From: Streptomyces tanashiensis
GTDB taxonomy: Bacteria; Actinomycetota; Actinomycetes; Streptomycetales; Streptomycetaceae
DNA length: 64,000 bases
Direction: 5' to 3'
Assembly: GCF_014648895.1 (NCBI RefSeq)
Contig: NZ_BMRZ01000001.1
Coordinates: forward strand, 1,116,001-1,180,000
The notes below the pieces were generated by a model. The model saw only the letters and a list, made by a program, of their open reading frames with translations, was not told where the DNA came from and ran no database searches. A program made the translations under genes and the position numbers. Each line of letters opens with the position of its first letter. Position 1 is the first letter of the stretch. Of the stretch, positions 7,795 to 20,453 are shown one piece after another.

Positions 7795-9393
7795 TCAGAC
7801 CCCGGCCGGCTCCGGCTCGCGGGACTCCGCGGGCCGGAGGTCGAGCAGCGGCAGGACCGACTCCAGGAGCTGGGCGGCCCGGACCTTGCCGGTCGGGCTG
7901 TACGGGATGGACTCGACCGGCACCACGTACGCCGGGAGGCAGGGCACCCGGCGGGCGCAGGCGGCACTGACCGCCCGGTAGCCGCTCTCCTGACGCTCCG
8001 GCGCCACCGGCGTGAAGGGCACGACGAGCACCTCGCCCGCACCGGGGAGGCTCGTCCGCAGGACGGCGGTCTCGCGGACGCAGGGCAGGTCCATCAGGTC
8101 GGCTTCGAGGCCGAAGATGTTGACGTCCAGCGGCTTGCCCGCCTCGGCCTTCGCCACGCCGTCGTTGCGGCCGGTGAGTTCGAGCCGGCCCGCCTCGTCG
8201 ACGAGCCCGCTGTCGCCGGTGAGCAGGAAGCGCTGCGTACGGCCGCCGTAGTCGAGCGTCATGAAGTCGGGCTCGCTCGTCGCGTAACTGTCCATCAGCT
8301 GGTAGCTGGCGATGGCGACCCGGCCCCGGCTGCCCTTGGGGAGCGGCTTGTTGTCGGCGTCGAGGACGACGACGGTGTTGCCGGGCATGGGGCGGCCGGA
8401 GCGGCAGGGCGCCACGTGCAGCTCCTCGGGGCCGATCATGACGTTCACGCCGGTCTCGGTGGTCCCGTAGTAGAGGTGGAGCACCGGGCCGAGGCGGTCC
8501 CAGGCGTTGTTGATGACCCACCGGTTGAGGTGCCGGCCGCCGGAGAGCACGAAGTGCAGGCGGGAGGTCTTGTGCAGGTGCTCCGAGTTCGGGTGGGCGA
8601 CGACCCGGGCGAGGACGGGCGGCACCATGAGGGTGGTGGAGACGCCCTCGTCCTGGATGATGCGGATGAGCTCCTCGGCGTCGTCGTGCGGGCCGAGGAC
8701 GACGGTGCCGCCCAGGGTGAGGAAGATGCGCGCCCAGCCCGGCCCGGAGGCGTGGTAGAGCGGCACCGTGACGAGGTGGACGTCCTCTTCGTCGAAGGCG
8801 TACTGGTCGACGAGGTCGGCGAAGCGGCGGGCCTCGAAGGAGGTGCGCCGGACCACCATCTTGGGGACGCCGCTGGTGCCGGAGGTGAAGGAGAAGGCCT
8901 CGAACGGCTGCTCCACCGGCTGCGGTTCGCCCGGTGCCGACACGAGGAGGTCGGTGAAGCTGACGGAGACGGTCTGGCCGTCGGGCAGGCCGGCGGGCTC
9001 GCTGTCGATGAATATGTCGAGTATGTCCCTGCCGTTCGGCCAGCCGCACTCCTCGACGAGTCCCCGGTGGGCCTTCGAGGTGATCACGACGGTCGGCTCC
9101 AGCTGGTCGAGCGCGGCGCTGGTCGCGACGGGACCGGCGGTGTAGTCGAGTCCGACGCAGGGGATGCCGAGGGAGCTGACGGCGGCCATCGAGACCACCA
9201 GCTCCCAGCTGTTCTCGGCGAGGAAGACCGCGCGGGCGGGCCGGGTCTCGGGCAGCAGGTCCTGGATGGCGCAGGCCACCCGGCTGACCTTGTCGGCGAG
9301 GCTCGCCCAGGTCATGCGGGTCTCGCCGTCGACGACGGCGACGCGCTGGGGCCAGCGGGCGGCGTGCTTGCGGATGTCCGCGATCTTGATCAT
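7795..9393 (-). CDS. ANL-superfamily acyl-adenylating ligase
   Basis: The 532-residue enzyme has the adenylate-forming core motifs: FTSGTSGVPK (A3, phosphate loop) near residue 170, YYGTTETG (A5), the TGD of LLTGDSGLVD (A7), a GRNDGVAKAEAGKPLD hinge region (A8), and PYSPTGKVR with the catalytic lysine (A10). No carrier-protein domain is fused. These enzymes activate a carboxylic acid as an acyl-AMP and transfer it to CoA, a carrier or sometimes an amine. A8 is atypical: canonical ligases show GR.D..IK.RG, here GRNDGVAKAEAG. The gene follows the decarboxylase by 30 bp and precedes the exporter. Substrate is unknown; it may acylate the amine made by the decarboxylase or activate a fatty or aryl acid. 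Confidence 0.85.
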   Translation of the reverse strand: MIKIADIRKHAARWPQRVAVVDGETRMTWASLADKVSRVACAIQDLLPETRPARAVFLAENSWELVVSMAAVSSLGIPCVGLDYTAGPVATSAALDQLEPTVVITSKAHRGLVEECGWPNGRDILDIFIDSEPAGLPDGQTVSVSFTDLLVSAPGEPQPVEQPFEAFSFTSGTSGVPKMVVRRTSFEARRFADLVDQYAFDEEDVHLVTVPLYHASGPGWARIFLTLGGTVVLGPHDDAEELIRIIQDEGVSTTLMVPPVLARVVAHPNSEHLHKTSRLHFVLSGGRHLNRWVINNAWDRLGPVLHLYYGTTETGVNVMIGPEELHVAPCRSGRPMPGNTVVVLDADNKPLPKGSRGRVAIASYQLMDSYATSEPDFMTLDYGGRTQRFLLTGDSGLVDEAGRLELTGRNDGVAKAEAGKPLDVNIFGLEADLMDLPCVRETAVLRTSLPGAGEVLVVPFTPVAPERQESGYRAVSAACARRVPCLPAYVVPVESIPYSPTGKVRAAQLLESVLPLLDLRPAESREPEPAGV

Positions 9394-9423
9394 GGAGCTC
9401 TCCTCGGGGTCGGGGCGGGCGGT

Positions 9424-11100
9424 TCAGCCGGTGGCGACGGCGGTCGCCGCGGCCGTGACGGTGGCGGCGGTGGTGGCGGGCGCCGAGACCGCGGCGGCGG
9501 CACCGGCGAGCTGCTCGGTCGTACGGGCCGGGCTCGTGCGGGTCTCGACGGTCAGGTGGTCGGCGGTGGCCGGGACGGAGCCGGTGGCGGCGGCCTGGAC
9601 GGCGAGCTCGCGGGCGGAGACGGTCGGGTTCCGCAGCGTGTAGATCTCGCAGCCGCTGGAGCGCAGGGTGTCGATCTGACTGAGCGTCCGCTCGCAGAGC
9701 TTCTCGCCGGGCACCGTGATGGGGATGCCGGGCGGGTAGGCGATGATGAAGTGCTCGGAGGTGCCCGTGGCCAGGGCCGCGGAGGCGCTCCGGTAGGTGC
9801 GCTGGATGGTGCGCAGGGCGTCGAGCAGCCGCAGCAGGGTCGCCTCGTCCACACCGATGTGGACGTGGAAGAGGACGGCGTCGCCGCTCTCCCGGGCCAC
9901 GTACAGCGCGTACTCGTCGAAGAGCATCCGGCGGAAGTCCGCCGCCGTGATGCCGAGGGCGCTGATGTCGACGAGGACCCGGGTGGGGTCGTCACTGACG
10001 AGCTGCGCGGCGTCGGTGAGGTGACCGTCGGGCCCGAGCGGGCGGTACGCGGAGAGCCGCGGGTCCGTGGCGAGCTCGACGCGCAGGGTGCGGGCGAGGC
10101 CGAGGGAGCGGCCGAGGAGCGACTCGCCCTCGGTCTCGGCCTGGAGCCGGGCCAGGTCCAGGCTCGCGAGCACGGGCCAGCTGGGCGAGGTGGTGTGGTG
10201 CTGGAAGAGGGCCTGCGCGGTGCGCTCCTGGGCCTCTCCGTCGCCGATGAGGTGCAGGTACGAGCCCTGGCGGAGCGCCGACATCGACTTGTGCGCGGAG
10301 TGGGTGACGGCCACGTTCATGGCGAGGCGGGGGTCGGCGGCGCGCAGCGTCTCGACGGCGTGCAGCGCGGTGAGCGGGCGCAGCCGGGGGTGGAAGCGGT
10401 GCACGGCGCCCCAGGCCTCGTCGACCAGGACGGAGACGCCGGGGTGGACGGCGGCGAGTTCGGCGAGGACGGTCGGCAGGTCGTACCGGACGCCGTCGTA
10501 GGAGACGGCGGAGAGGACGACGGTGTCGAAGGGCCGGCCCTCGACGGCGGCGGCGCGGAACATCTCCAGGAGCCGGGGCAGGTCCGCGTACGTCCGGGGG
10601 CAGCCGTCGCAGCAGCGCTGCATGGGGGCGTACGCGACCTGGACGCCGAGCGAGTTGAGGGCGAAGTGCACCGACTGGTGGCAGGAGCGGTCGGCCAGGA
10701 CCCGGGAGCCGGGCTGGGTCAGCGCGGTCAGGGCGACCCGGTTGGCGGTGCTGGTGCCGGCGGAGAGGAAGAAGGTGGCGTCGGCGCCGAAGCTGCGGGC
10801 CGCGAGGCGCTGGGCCTCACGGAGCGGGCCCCGGGGCCGGAAGAAGGAGTCGAGCATCGTGCCGCTGTAGGACACGTCGGCCGCGAGCTGCGCGACGCCG
10901 AAGAGCGCCTCGTAGGTCTCCCGCATGTGGGAGTCGCGGATAGACCGGCCGTGCGAGAGGGGCAGCGCGTGGAACGTGGCGATGTCACGTCGGGCGACTG
11001 CGAGCACGGCGTCAGCGAGGGGGGTCCTGCCGTCCGGGTAGGCCCCGGGACGAGCCGGCAGTGTCGCCGGCTCCGGAGTGGAGCTGGTGGATGCGGTCAT
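9424..11100 (-). CDS. Orn/Lys/Arg decarboxylase-family PLP enzyme
   Basis: A fold-type I PLP enzyme of the group III decarboxylase type: FFLSAGTSTANRVAL (cofactor phosphate region), SVLVDEAWGAVHRFHP (Asp that pairs with the PLP ring nitrogen, followed by the helix after it) and VTHSAHKSMSALRQGSYLH with the Schiff-base lysine at about K271. The C-terminal half has the decarboxylase domain with YPPGIPITVPGE, a signature of Orn/Lys/Arg decarboxylases. The last 60 residues are an Ala/Thr-rich extension. I prefer ATG 11100 over the TTG at 11136, which would place the start inside the palindrome. No good Shine-Dalgarno is visible. First gene of the operon with the ligase and DMT exporter. Likely product: a diamine or agmatine-like amine. 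Confidence 0.85.
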   Translation of the reverse strand: MTASTSSTPEPATLPARPGAYPDGRTPLADAVLAVARRDIATFHALPLSHGRSIRDSHMRETYEALFGVAQLAADVSYSGTMLDSFFRPRGPLREAQRLAARSFGADATFFLSAGTSTANRVALTALTQPGSRVLADRSCHQSVHFALNSLGVQVAYAPMQRCCDGCPRTYADLPRLLEMFRAAAVEGRPFDTVVLSAVSYDGVRYDLPTVLAELAAVHPGVSVLVDEAWGAVHRFHPRLRPLTALHAVETLRAADPRLAMNVAVTHSAHKSMSALRQGSYLHLIGDGEAQERTAQALFQHHTTSPSWPVLASLDLARLQAETEGESLLGRSLGLARTLRVELATDPRLSAYRPLGPDGHLTDAAQLVSDDPTRVLVDISALGITAADFRRMLFDEYALYVARESGDAVLFHVHIGVDEATLLRLLDALRTIQRTYRSASAALATGTSEHFIIAYPPGIPITVPGEKLCERTLSQIDTLRSSGCEIYTLRNPTVSARELAVQAAATGSVPATADHLTVETRTSPARTTEQLAGAAAAVSAPATTAATVTAAATAVATG

Positions 11101-11117
11101 GCACCCATGAAATAAAA

Positions 11118-11133
11118 ACCTTCGCGAAGGTAT
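11118..11133. promoter_or_regulatory. palindromic operator upstream of the decarboxylase operon
   Basis: ACCTTCGCGAAGGTAT contains the perfect 14-bp palindrome ACCTTCGCGAAGGT (11118-11131). On the minus strand it reads ATACCTTCGCG, matching the half-site of the afsA/receptor operator at 5880. It lies 18 bp before the decarboxylase start, where a bound repressor would block transcription. Confidence 0.65.
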
Positions 11134-11221
11134 CAACTATCATCAGCGACGCTGATGGACGGCCGGGCGGGGCCGCCGCCCGACCAGCGCCGATGACAGC
11201 CCGCGACCGGCGGAGCCCTGC

Positions 11222-11278
11222 GACTGGACGGCGGTGCGGTGACTGGACGGCGGTCCGGCGACTGGACGGCGGTGCCTC
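11222..11278. repeat. 19-bp tandem repeat, three copies
   Basis: Units begin at 11222, 11241 and 11260; each opens with GACTGGACGGCGGT and differs only in the last five bases. It lies between the operon promoter region and the DUF1272 gene; no coding role is evident. Confidence 0.75.
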
Positions 11279-11292
11279 GGCCGGACGGCCGG

Positions 11293-11478
11293 TCAGGCGG
11301 CGGTCCGGCGGCGCGGGCGGGCGACGAGTTCGCCGCCGCAGTTGGGACAGACGTCGGCCATCGCGTCGGCGCAGGGCACGCAGAAGGTGCACTCGTGGGT
11401 GCAGATCCGCGCGGGACCGTCCGGCGTCAGGGCCTCGGTCTCACAGCGCTCGCACCGGTCTCGCATCTCCAGGGCCAT
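11293..11478 (-). CDS. DUF1272 small cysteine-rich protein
   Basis: The 61-residue product contains CERCETEAL, then CTHECTFCVPCADAM and CPNCGGEL, four Cys-rich knots matching DUF1272, a family of presumed zinc-binding proteins of unknown role. The ATG at 11478 is preceded by a GGGGGAGCC-type ribosome binding site. Standalone between the 19-bp repeat and a VOC protein gene. Confidence 0.85.
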   Translation of the reverse strand: MALEMRDRCERCETEALTPDGPARICTHECTFCVPCADAMADVCPNCGGELVARPRRRTAA

Positions 11479-11578
11479 GGTCGGCTCCCCCTCCTCGTAC
11501 GGCTGAGAACCCCTCCATGATCCTCAGCGGCCCCCGCCCCCGGAAACAGGCCGACGGCCAAGGATCGAAGGGATCGGG

Positions 11579-11956
11579 TCAGTGCCTGACCAGGCAGAAC
11601 GGATGCCCCGCCGGGTCCGCGTACACCCGCCAGCTCCGCGTGCCCGCCCCGTCGTCGAGCGGGGTCGCGCCGTGCGCGAGGACCTGCTCGTGGGCCGCGT
11701 CCAGATCGGCGACGCCGAAGTCGAGGTGGAACTGCTGGGGGCGCTCCGGGTCCGGCCGGACCGGCGGACGGAAATCGGCGACGCCCTGGAAGCAGAGGAC
11801 GAGCCCGCCGGGGGTGTGCAGGGTGGACCAGGACGCGCCGAGGGACCAGCGGGGGTCGGGCCGGTCGACGTCCCCGCCGAGCACGGCCCGGTAGAACGCG
11901 GAGAGTTCACGGGGCGCGGAACAGTCGAGGACGACGCACTGCAGTTCGGCGATCAT
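11579..11956 (-). CDS. VOC-superfamily (glyoxalase/bleomycin resistance-like) protein
   Basis: The 125-residue protein has the paired beta-alpha-beta-beta-beta modules of the vicinal oxygen chelate fold: LQCVVLDCSAPRELSAFYRA at the N-terminus and FHLDFGVADLDAAHEQVLAH in the second half, ending WRVYADPAGHPFCLV. Candidate metal ligands are His78 region and the late acidic positions, but the first module lacks the usual His, so catalysis is uncertain. No Shine-Dalgarno; TAGACT (complement of 11963-11968) ends six bases before the ATG, so the message is probably leaderless. Confidence 0.85.
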   Translation of the reverse strand: MIAELQCVVLDCSAPRELSAFYRAVLGGDVDRPDPRWSLGASWSTLHTPGGLVLCFQGVADFRPPVRPDPERPQQFHLDFGVADLDAAHEQVLAHGATPLDDGAGTRSWRVYADPAGHPFCLVRH

Positions 11957-11976
11957 GCGCGGAGTCTAAGGGTGGC

Positions 11977-12168
11977 TCACGAGGTCATCGAGATCACGAC
12001 GTACCCCATGGCGACGGCCACGAGCAGGAGGCCGACGACGAGGGCGACCAGGGCGAAGCCCAGCAGTCCCGTCACGCCGGCGATCGCCGCCCACCCCCAC
12101 CGCGTCGCCCGCTCGGCCCGCCGGAGCACCTCTCGGCCCTCCGCGCCGTCCCACCCGTCGTCGTCCAT
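11977..12168 (-). CDS. small single- or double-span membrane protein
   Basis: The 63-residue product has an acidic/basic N-terminal 25 residues and then about 35 hydrophobic residues (WAAIAGVTGLLGFALVALVV and LLLVAVAMGYVVISM). GGGGAGGGG precedes the ATG at 12168. No family recognised. It lies 20 bp after the stop of the DMT transporter gene on the same strand, so the two may be cotranscribed. Confidence 0.6.
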   Translation of the reverse strand: MDDDGWDGAEGREVLRRAERATRWGWAAIAGVTGLLGFALVALVVGLLLVAVAMGYVVISMTS

Positions 12169-12189
12169 GACCCCTCCCCGTCCCGGACC

Positions 12190-13125
12190 CTACTCCGCGC
12201 GGCGGGCCGCTCTCGCCTGGGTACGGACCGCGCCCATGCTCGCACCGATGACGAGGGCGATGGCGAGGGCGTCGGTGGCGGACAGGGCCTGGCTCAGGAC
12301 GAGGAAGCCGGCCGCCGCCGCGATGGCGGGTTCCAGGCTCATCAGGATCGCGAAGGTGGGCGCGGGCAGGCGGCGCAGGGCGAGGAGTTCCAGGGTGTAC
12401 GGGAGGACCGAGGACATCAGCGCGACGGCGAGGCCCAGGCCGATCGTCGACGGCACGAGGAGCTTGTCGCCCGCCTCCGCGATGCCGAGCGGCAGGCTGA
12501 GGACGGCGCCGAAGGCCATGGCGAGCGCGAGCCCGTCGGCCTGCGGGAAGCGGCGGCCGGTGCGGGCACTGAAGACGATGTAGGCGGCCCACATCGCGCC
12601 CGCCGCGAGCGCGAAGGCCGCGCCGAGCGGGTCGAGGCGGTCGAAGCCGCCGCCCCCGAGGAGGACGACGCCGCCGAGGGCGAGCCCGGCCCAGAGGAGG
12701 TTCATCAGGCGGCGCGAGGCGCCGACGGAGAGGATCAGCGGGCCGAGGACCTCCAGGGTCACGGCGGCGCCCAGCGGGATCCGGTCGGCGGCCTGGTAGA
12801 AGAGGATGTTCATGCCGGCCATGGCGGTGCCGAAGGCGACGATCGTCCCCCAGTCGGCGCGGCCGTAGCCGCGGACCTTGGGCCGGCAGACGACCAGCAG
12901 GACGGCGGCGGCGAGCACGAGCCGGAGGGTGACGACGCCGAGCGCGCCCGCGCGGGGCATCAGGAGGACGGCGACGGCGGAGCCGAACTGCACGGAGAGC
13001 CCGCCGGCGACGACGAGCGCGACGGGCCCGAGCCGACGGCCGGCCGGGGGCCCGGCCGTCCCCGACCCCACCGCGGGCGCGGCGGGCGCCGCGGCCGGGG
13101 CCATCTCCTTGACCGGACTGTCCAC
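12190..13125 (-). CDS. EamA/DMT-family transporter
   Basis: About 310 residues with ten hydrophobic segments in two EamA repeats; TLEVLGPLILSV, followed by a basic loop, is typical of the RhtA-type amino acid exporters. The open frame extends to a GTG at 13143, but I prefer the GTG at 13125 because GAGGAG (complement of 13132-13137) stands exactly six bases before it. It is divergent from the LysR gene at 13280 with a palindrome in the shared promoter region, a common LysR/exporter pairing. Substrate unknown, likely an amino acid or drug-like amine. Confidence 0.85.
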   Translation of the reverse strand: MDSPVKEMAPAAAPAAPAVGSGTAGPPAGRRLGPVALVVAGGLSVQFGSAVAVLLMPRAGALGVVTLRLVLAAAVLLVVCRPKVRGYGRADWGTIVAFGTAMAGMNILFYQAADRIPLGAAVTLEVLGPLILSVGASRRLMNLLWAGLALGGVVLLGGGGFDRLDPLGAAFALAAGAMWAAYIVFSARTGRRFPQADGLALAMAFGAVLSLPLGIAEAGDKLLVPSTIGLGLAVALMSSVLPYTLELLALRRLPAPTFAILMSLEPAIAAAAGFLVLSQALSATDALAIALVIGASMGAVRTQARAARRAE

Positions 13126-13157
13126 CGACGGCTCCTCACACACGCAAGTTCATTAGA

Positions 13158-13174
13158 CTGGACCCTCGGTCCAG
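13158..13174. promoter_or_regulatory. inverted repeat operator in the DMT/LysR promoter region
   Basis: CTGGACC-CTC-GGTCCAG, 7-bp perfect arms with a 3-bp spacer, 33 bp upstream of the transporter start and about 105 bp before the LysR start. The flanking TAGA and AATAATG are AT-rich for this genome. The compact form resembles TetR/PadR operators more than the usual LysR T-N11-A box, so a third regulator is possible. Confidence 0.5.
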
Positions 13175-13279
13175 AATAATGCACCCCCGTCCGGACCGCA
13201 GCCGGGATTCCCCTCCCACGCTACGAGCCCCTGCGCGGCACCGGAAATGCCGATTGCGCTGCGGTTATGCTCCGGGCGC

Positions 13280-18179
<4,900 letters not shown>

Positions 18180-18194
18180 CCTCTGCGGTCGTAC

Positions 18195-18234
18195 GAGGGG
18201 CCCCGCACCGGTCGTGTCCGGTGCGGGGCCCCTC
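18195..18234. terminator. strong terminator hairpin after serC
   Basis: A perfect 17-bp stem (GAGGGGCCCCGCACCGG and complement) with a six-base loop TCGTGT, 16 bp after the serC stop. Confidence 0.85.
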
Positions 18235-18281
18235 GCGTCCGTGTCAGCGGCCGCGGGGCCCCTCGCGTCCGCGTCAGCGGC
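18223..18281. repeat. 29-bp direct repeat pair overlapping the terminator arm
   Basis: Copies at 18223-18251 and 18253-18281 start GCGGGGCCCCTCGCGTCC and differ at one position. The repeat duplicates the right arm of the terminator, giving an extra half-hairpin. Confidence 0.75.
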
Positions 18282-18396
18282 TCAGGCGCCGGAAGCGGCG
18301 CACCGCGAGCGGCAGGAACACCGCCGTGATCGCCGAGCCCCCGCGACTGACGGCCGGGGGTCCCCGCGCCCGGCGGTCAGCCCCTGCGCCCGGCGG

Positions 18397-19389
18397 TCAG
18401 CCCCTGCGGAACAGGCGCTTCAGGCCGACCACGAGGACGGTGGCGCCGGCGAGGACGAGGAAGCCGACGGTGACGTTGCCGTTCTCGCCCCCGGCGGCCG
18501 GCGTCGCCGAAGGGGACTTCGGTGCTCCGCCCGGAGCCTCCGTCGGCTTCTTCGAAGGAGGCTCGACGCCCGCCCGTTCCACGCGCACCACCCGGCTGTT
18601 CCGGCCCTCGGAGCCGAACATGAGGGCCGAGCCGTCGGGCGTGTACGTCACCGACTCCGCCTGCCCCTGGAAGGGCGCCCCGACCGCCGTGCCCTCGTCG
18701 CCGAGGCGACCGTCCTTCCAGGCGTACTCCTGGGCGCTGAAGTAGCCCCGCAGGACGAGCCGTTCGCCGTCCGGCGAGAAGGCGCCGTCGGTCACCCACG
18801 GCACCTCGTCGACACGGCGGAAGACGTTCGTCCCGGACGAGGAGAGCCGCTCGGAGCCCGCGTACAGGCCGCCGCCGTCCTCGTTCTTGCTGGCGATGTA
18901 CACCCGGCCGGTCTTCGGATGGACCATCAGGGCCTCGGCGTTGCGGGCGCCGTCGGCGTACTTCACGACGTACTGCCGCGCCGCCACCGTCTGGTCCTTC
19001 AGGGTCTTCGGCTCGGGGAAGCGGTAGATCCAGACGTGGTCCCAGGAGCCGTCGAGGTTGTCGCCGATGTCGCCGACGTAGATGTCGCCGTCCGGTCCTA
19101 CGGCGATCGCCTCCATGTCGCGGGGGGTTCCGACGCCCGCCATGGTCAGGGTCGCGACGGTCTTTCCCGTACGGGAGTCGATGCCGTAGATCAGGGGCGC
19201 GTCCTGGTCGTTGTGCGTCCAGTAGATCCCGGGGTGGGCCCGGCTCGCGGCGAGGCCGCTGGACTCGGTGATCCGGGAGTCCTCGATCGTGAAGTCCCGG
19301 TCGGGTTCCTGCCCTTCGGCACGGGCATGGCCGGCCGGGAGCAGCACCAGGGCAGCGGCCGCGCCGAGGGCGCACAGAGCAGATCGCAT
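18397..19389 (-). CDS. secreted beta-propeller-like protein with C-terminal membrane anchor
   Basis: The 330-residue protein has a signal peptide (about residues 1-24, cleavage after AGHARA), a domain of repeated beta strands with propeller-like turns (VGPDGDIYVGDIGDN, HPKTGRVYIASKNEDGG, SPDGERLVLRGYF, TPDGSALMFGSEG), then a Pro/Ser/Thr-rich linker and a C-terminal hydrophobic helix followed by KRLFRRG. It therefore probably faces the cell wall on a single anchor. Similar Streptomyces proteins are annotated as WD40-like or esterase-like, without known function. CAGGCT ends seven bases before the ATG, so it may be leaderless. Convergent with serC across the terminator. Confidence 0.75.
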   Translation of the reverse strand: MRSALCALGAAAALVLLPAGHARAEGQEPDRDFTIEDSRITESSGLAASRAHPGIYWTHNDQDAPLIYGIDSRTGKTVATLTMAGVGTPRDMEAIAVGPDGDIYVGDIGDNLDGSWDHVWIYRFPEPKTLKDQTVAARQYVVKYADGARNAEALMVHPKTGRVYIASKNEDGGGLYAGSERLSSSGTNVFRRVDEVPWVTDGAFSPDGERLVLRGYFSAQEYAWKDGRLGDEGTAVGAPFQGQAESVTYTPDGSALMFGSEGRNSRVVRVERAGVEPPSKKPTEAPGGAPKSPSATPAAGGENGNVTVGFLVLAGATVLVVGLKRLFRRG

Positions 19390-19447
19390 GGATCAAGCCT
19401 GCCACGGCGCGGGGGAAACCGGCTTGACCAGCACCGAGGCCACTGTC

Positions 19448-20299
19448 ATGGTCGCGCCCATGCCTACGCTCTCCGCCCCCGACGGGACCCTGCTCGCGTA
19501 CCACGCGTCCGGTTCCGGCGACCCGCTGATCTGTCTGCCCGGCGGCCCCATGCAGGACTCCGCCTACCTCGGTGACCTCGGCGGGCTCGACGCCGGCCGC
19601 ACCCTGATCCGTCTCGACCTGCGGGGCACCGGCGCCTCCGCGGTGCCGGAGGACCCGGCCTCGTACCGCTGCGACCGGCTCGTCGAGGACGTGGAGGCGC
19701 TGCGCGCGCACCTCGGGCTCGACACGGTCGACCTCCTCGGGCACTCGGCCGGCGCGAACCTGGCCGCGCTGTACACGGCCCGGTACCCGGAGCGGGTGGC
19801 CCGTCTCGTGCTCCTCACCCCGGGCACGGCGGCCGTCGGCCTGGAGACGGCCGGGGAGGAGCGGCTCGCCGCGGCGCGGCTGCGGGCCGGGGAGCCGTGG
19901 TTCGCGGAGGCGTACGCGGCCCTGGAGGACCTGACGTCGGGACGGGGGACGGCGGAGACCTTCGCGGCCGTCGCGCCGTTCTTCCACGGGACCTGGGACG
20001 AGGCCGCGCGGGAGCGGCACGCGGACAGCCACCGGCGGCGGAACGGGGAGGCCGCCGGGGTCTACGCGAGCGAGGGCGCCTTCGAACCGGAGGCCACGCG
20101 CGCGGTGTTCGCGGGGTTCGACCGTCCGGTGCTCGTCGTGGCCGGGGAGGGCGACGCGAACACGCCGGTGCCGACGGCCACCGCGTACGCCGGGCTGTTC
20201 CCGAAGGCCGATCTCGCGGTCCTGGCGGGGGCGGGGCACTTCCCGTGGCACGACGACGCGGAGTGGGTCGTGGAGACGGTCGGCGGGTTCCTGGAGTAG
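19448..20299 (+). CDS. alpha/beta-hydrolase
   Basis: About 283 residues with the full alpha/beta-hydrolase set: LPGGPMQDSAYLGDL (oxyanion loop), RLDLRGTGAS, the nucleophile elbow LLGHSAGANLAAL near residue 98, a late Asp in VVAGEGDANTPV, and the catalytic His in AGAGHFPWHDD. The family resembles proline iminopeptidases and epoxide-hydrolase-like enzymes; substrate unknown. Two in-frame ATGs (19448 and 19460) are possible; GAGG eight bases before the first favours it. Confidence 0.85.
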   Translation: MVAPMPTLSAPDGTLLAYHASGSGDPLICLPGGPMQDSAYLGDLGGLDAGRTLIRLDLRGTGASAVPEDPASYRCDRLVEDVEALRAHLGLDTVDLLGHSAGANLAALYTARYPERVARLVLLTPGTAAVGLETAGEERLAAARLRAGEPWFAEAYAALEDLTSGRGTAETFAAVAPFFHGTWDEAARERHADSHRRRNGEAAGVYASEGAFEPEATRAVFAGFDRPVLVVAGEGDANTPVPTATAYAGLFPKADLAVLAGAGHFPWHDDAEWVVETVGGFLE

Positions 20300-20307
20300 G
20301 CGGGAGG

Positions 20308-20395
20308 GACGGTCGGCGCGTTTCCGAGGCAGCGGCGACGGTCGGCGCGTTTCCGAGGCAGCGGCGACGGTCGGCGCGTTTTCCGAGGCAGCCGC
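20308..20395. repeat. 29-bp tandem repeat, three copies
   Basis: Units start at 20308, 20337 and 20366; each begins GACGGTCGGCGCGTTTCCGA. The third copy has one additional T and diverges at its end. It fills the gap between the hydrolase and SGNH genes and could form repeated hairpins only weakly. No open frame is conserved across it. Confidence 0.8.
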
Positions 20396-20453
20396 AGGAC
20401 CCGTGTCCCGGATCACGTCGCAGGTCCGGGACGCCGTCCGCGATGATGTGACC

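Noticed and set aside
7690..11115. A 1141-codon open frame on the + strand opposite the ligase and decarboxylase genes
   Set aside because: Its Gly/Val/Glu-rich composition is the mirror image of GC-rich coding DNA, and the minus-strand genes show catalytic motifs.
11100..11136. Alternative TTG start of the decarboxylase at 11136
   Set aside because: It would place the 14-bp palindrome inside the coding region and add residues with no family similarity.
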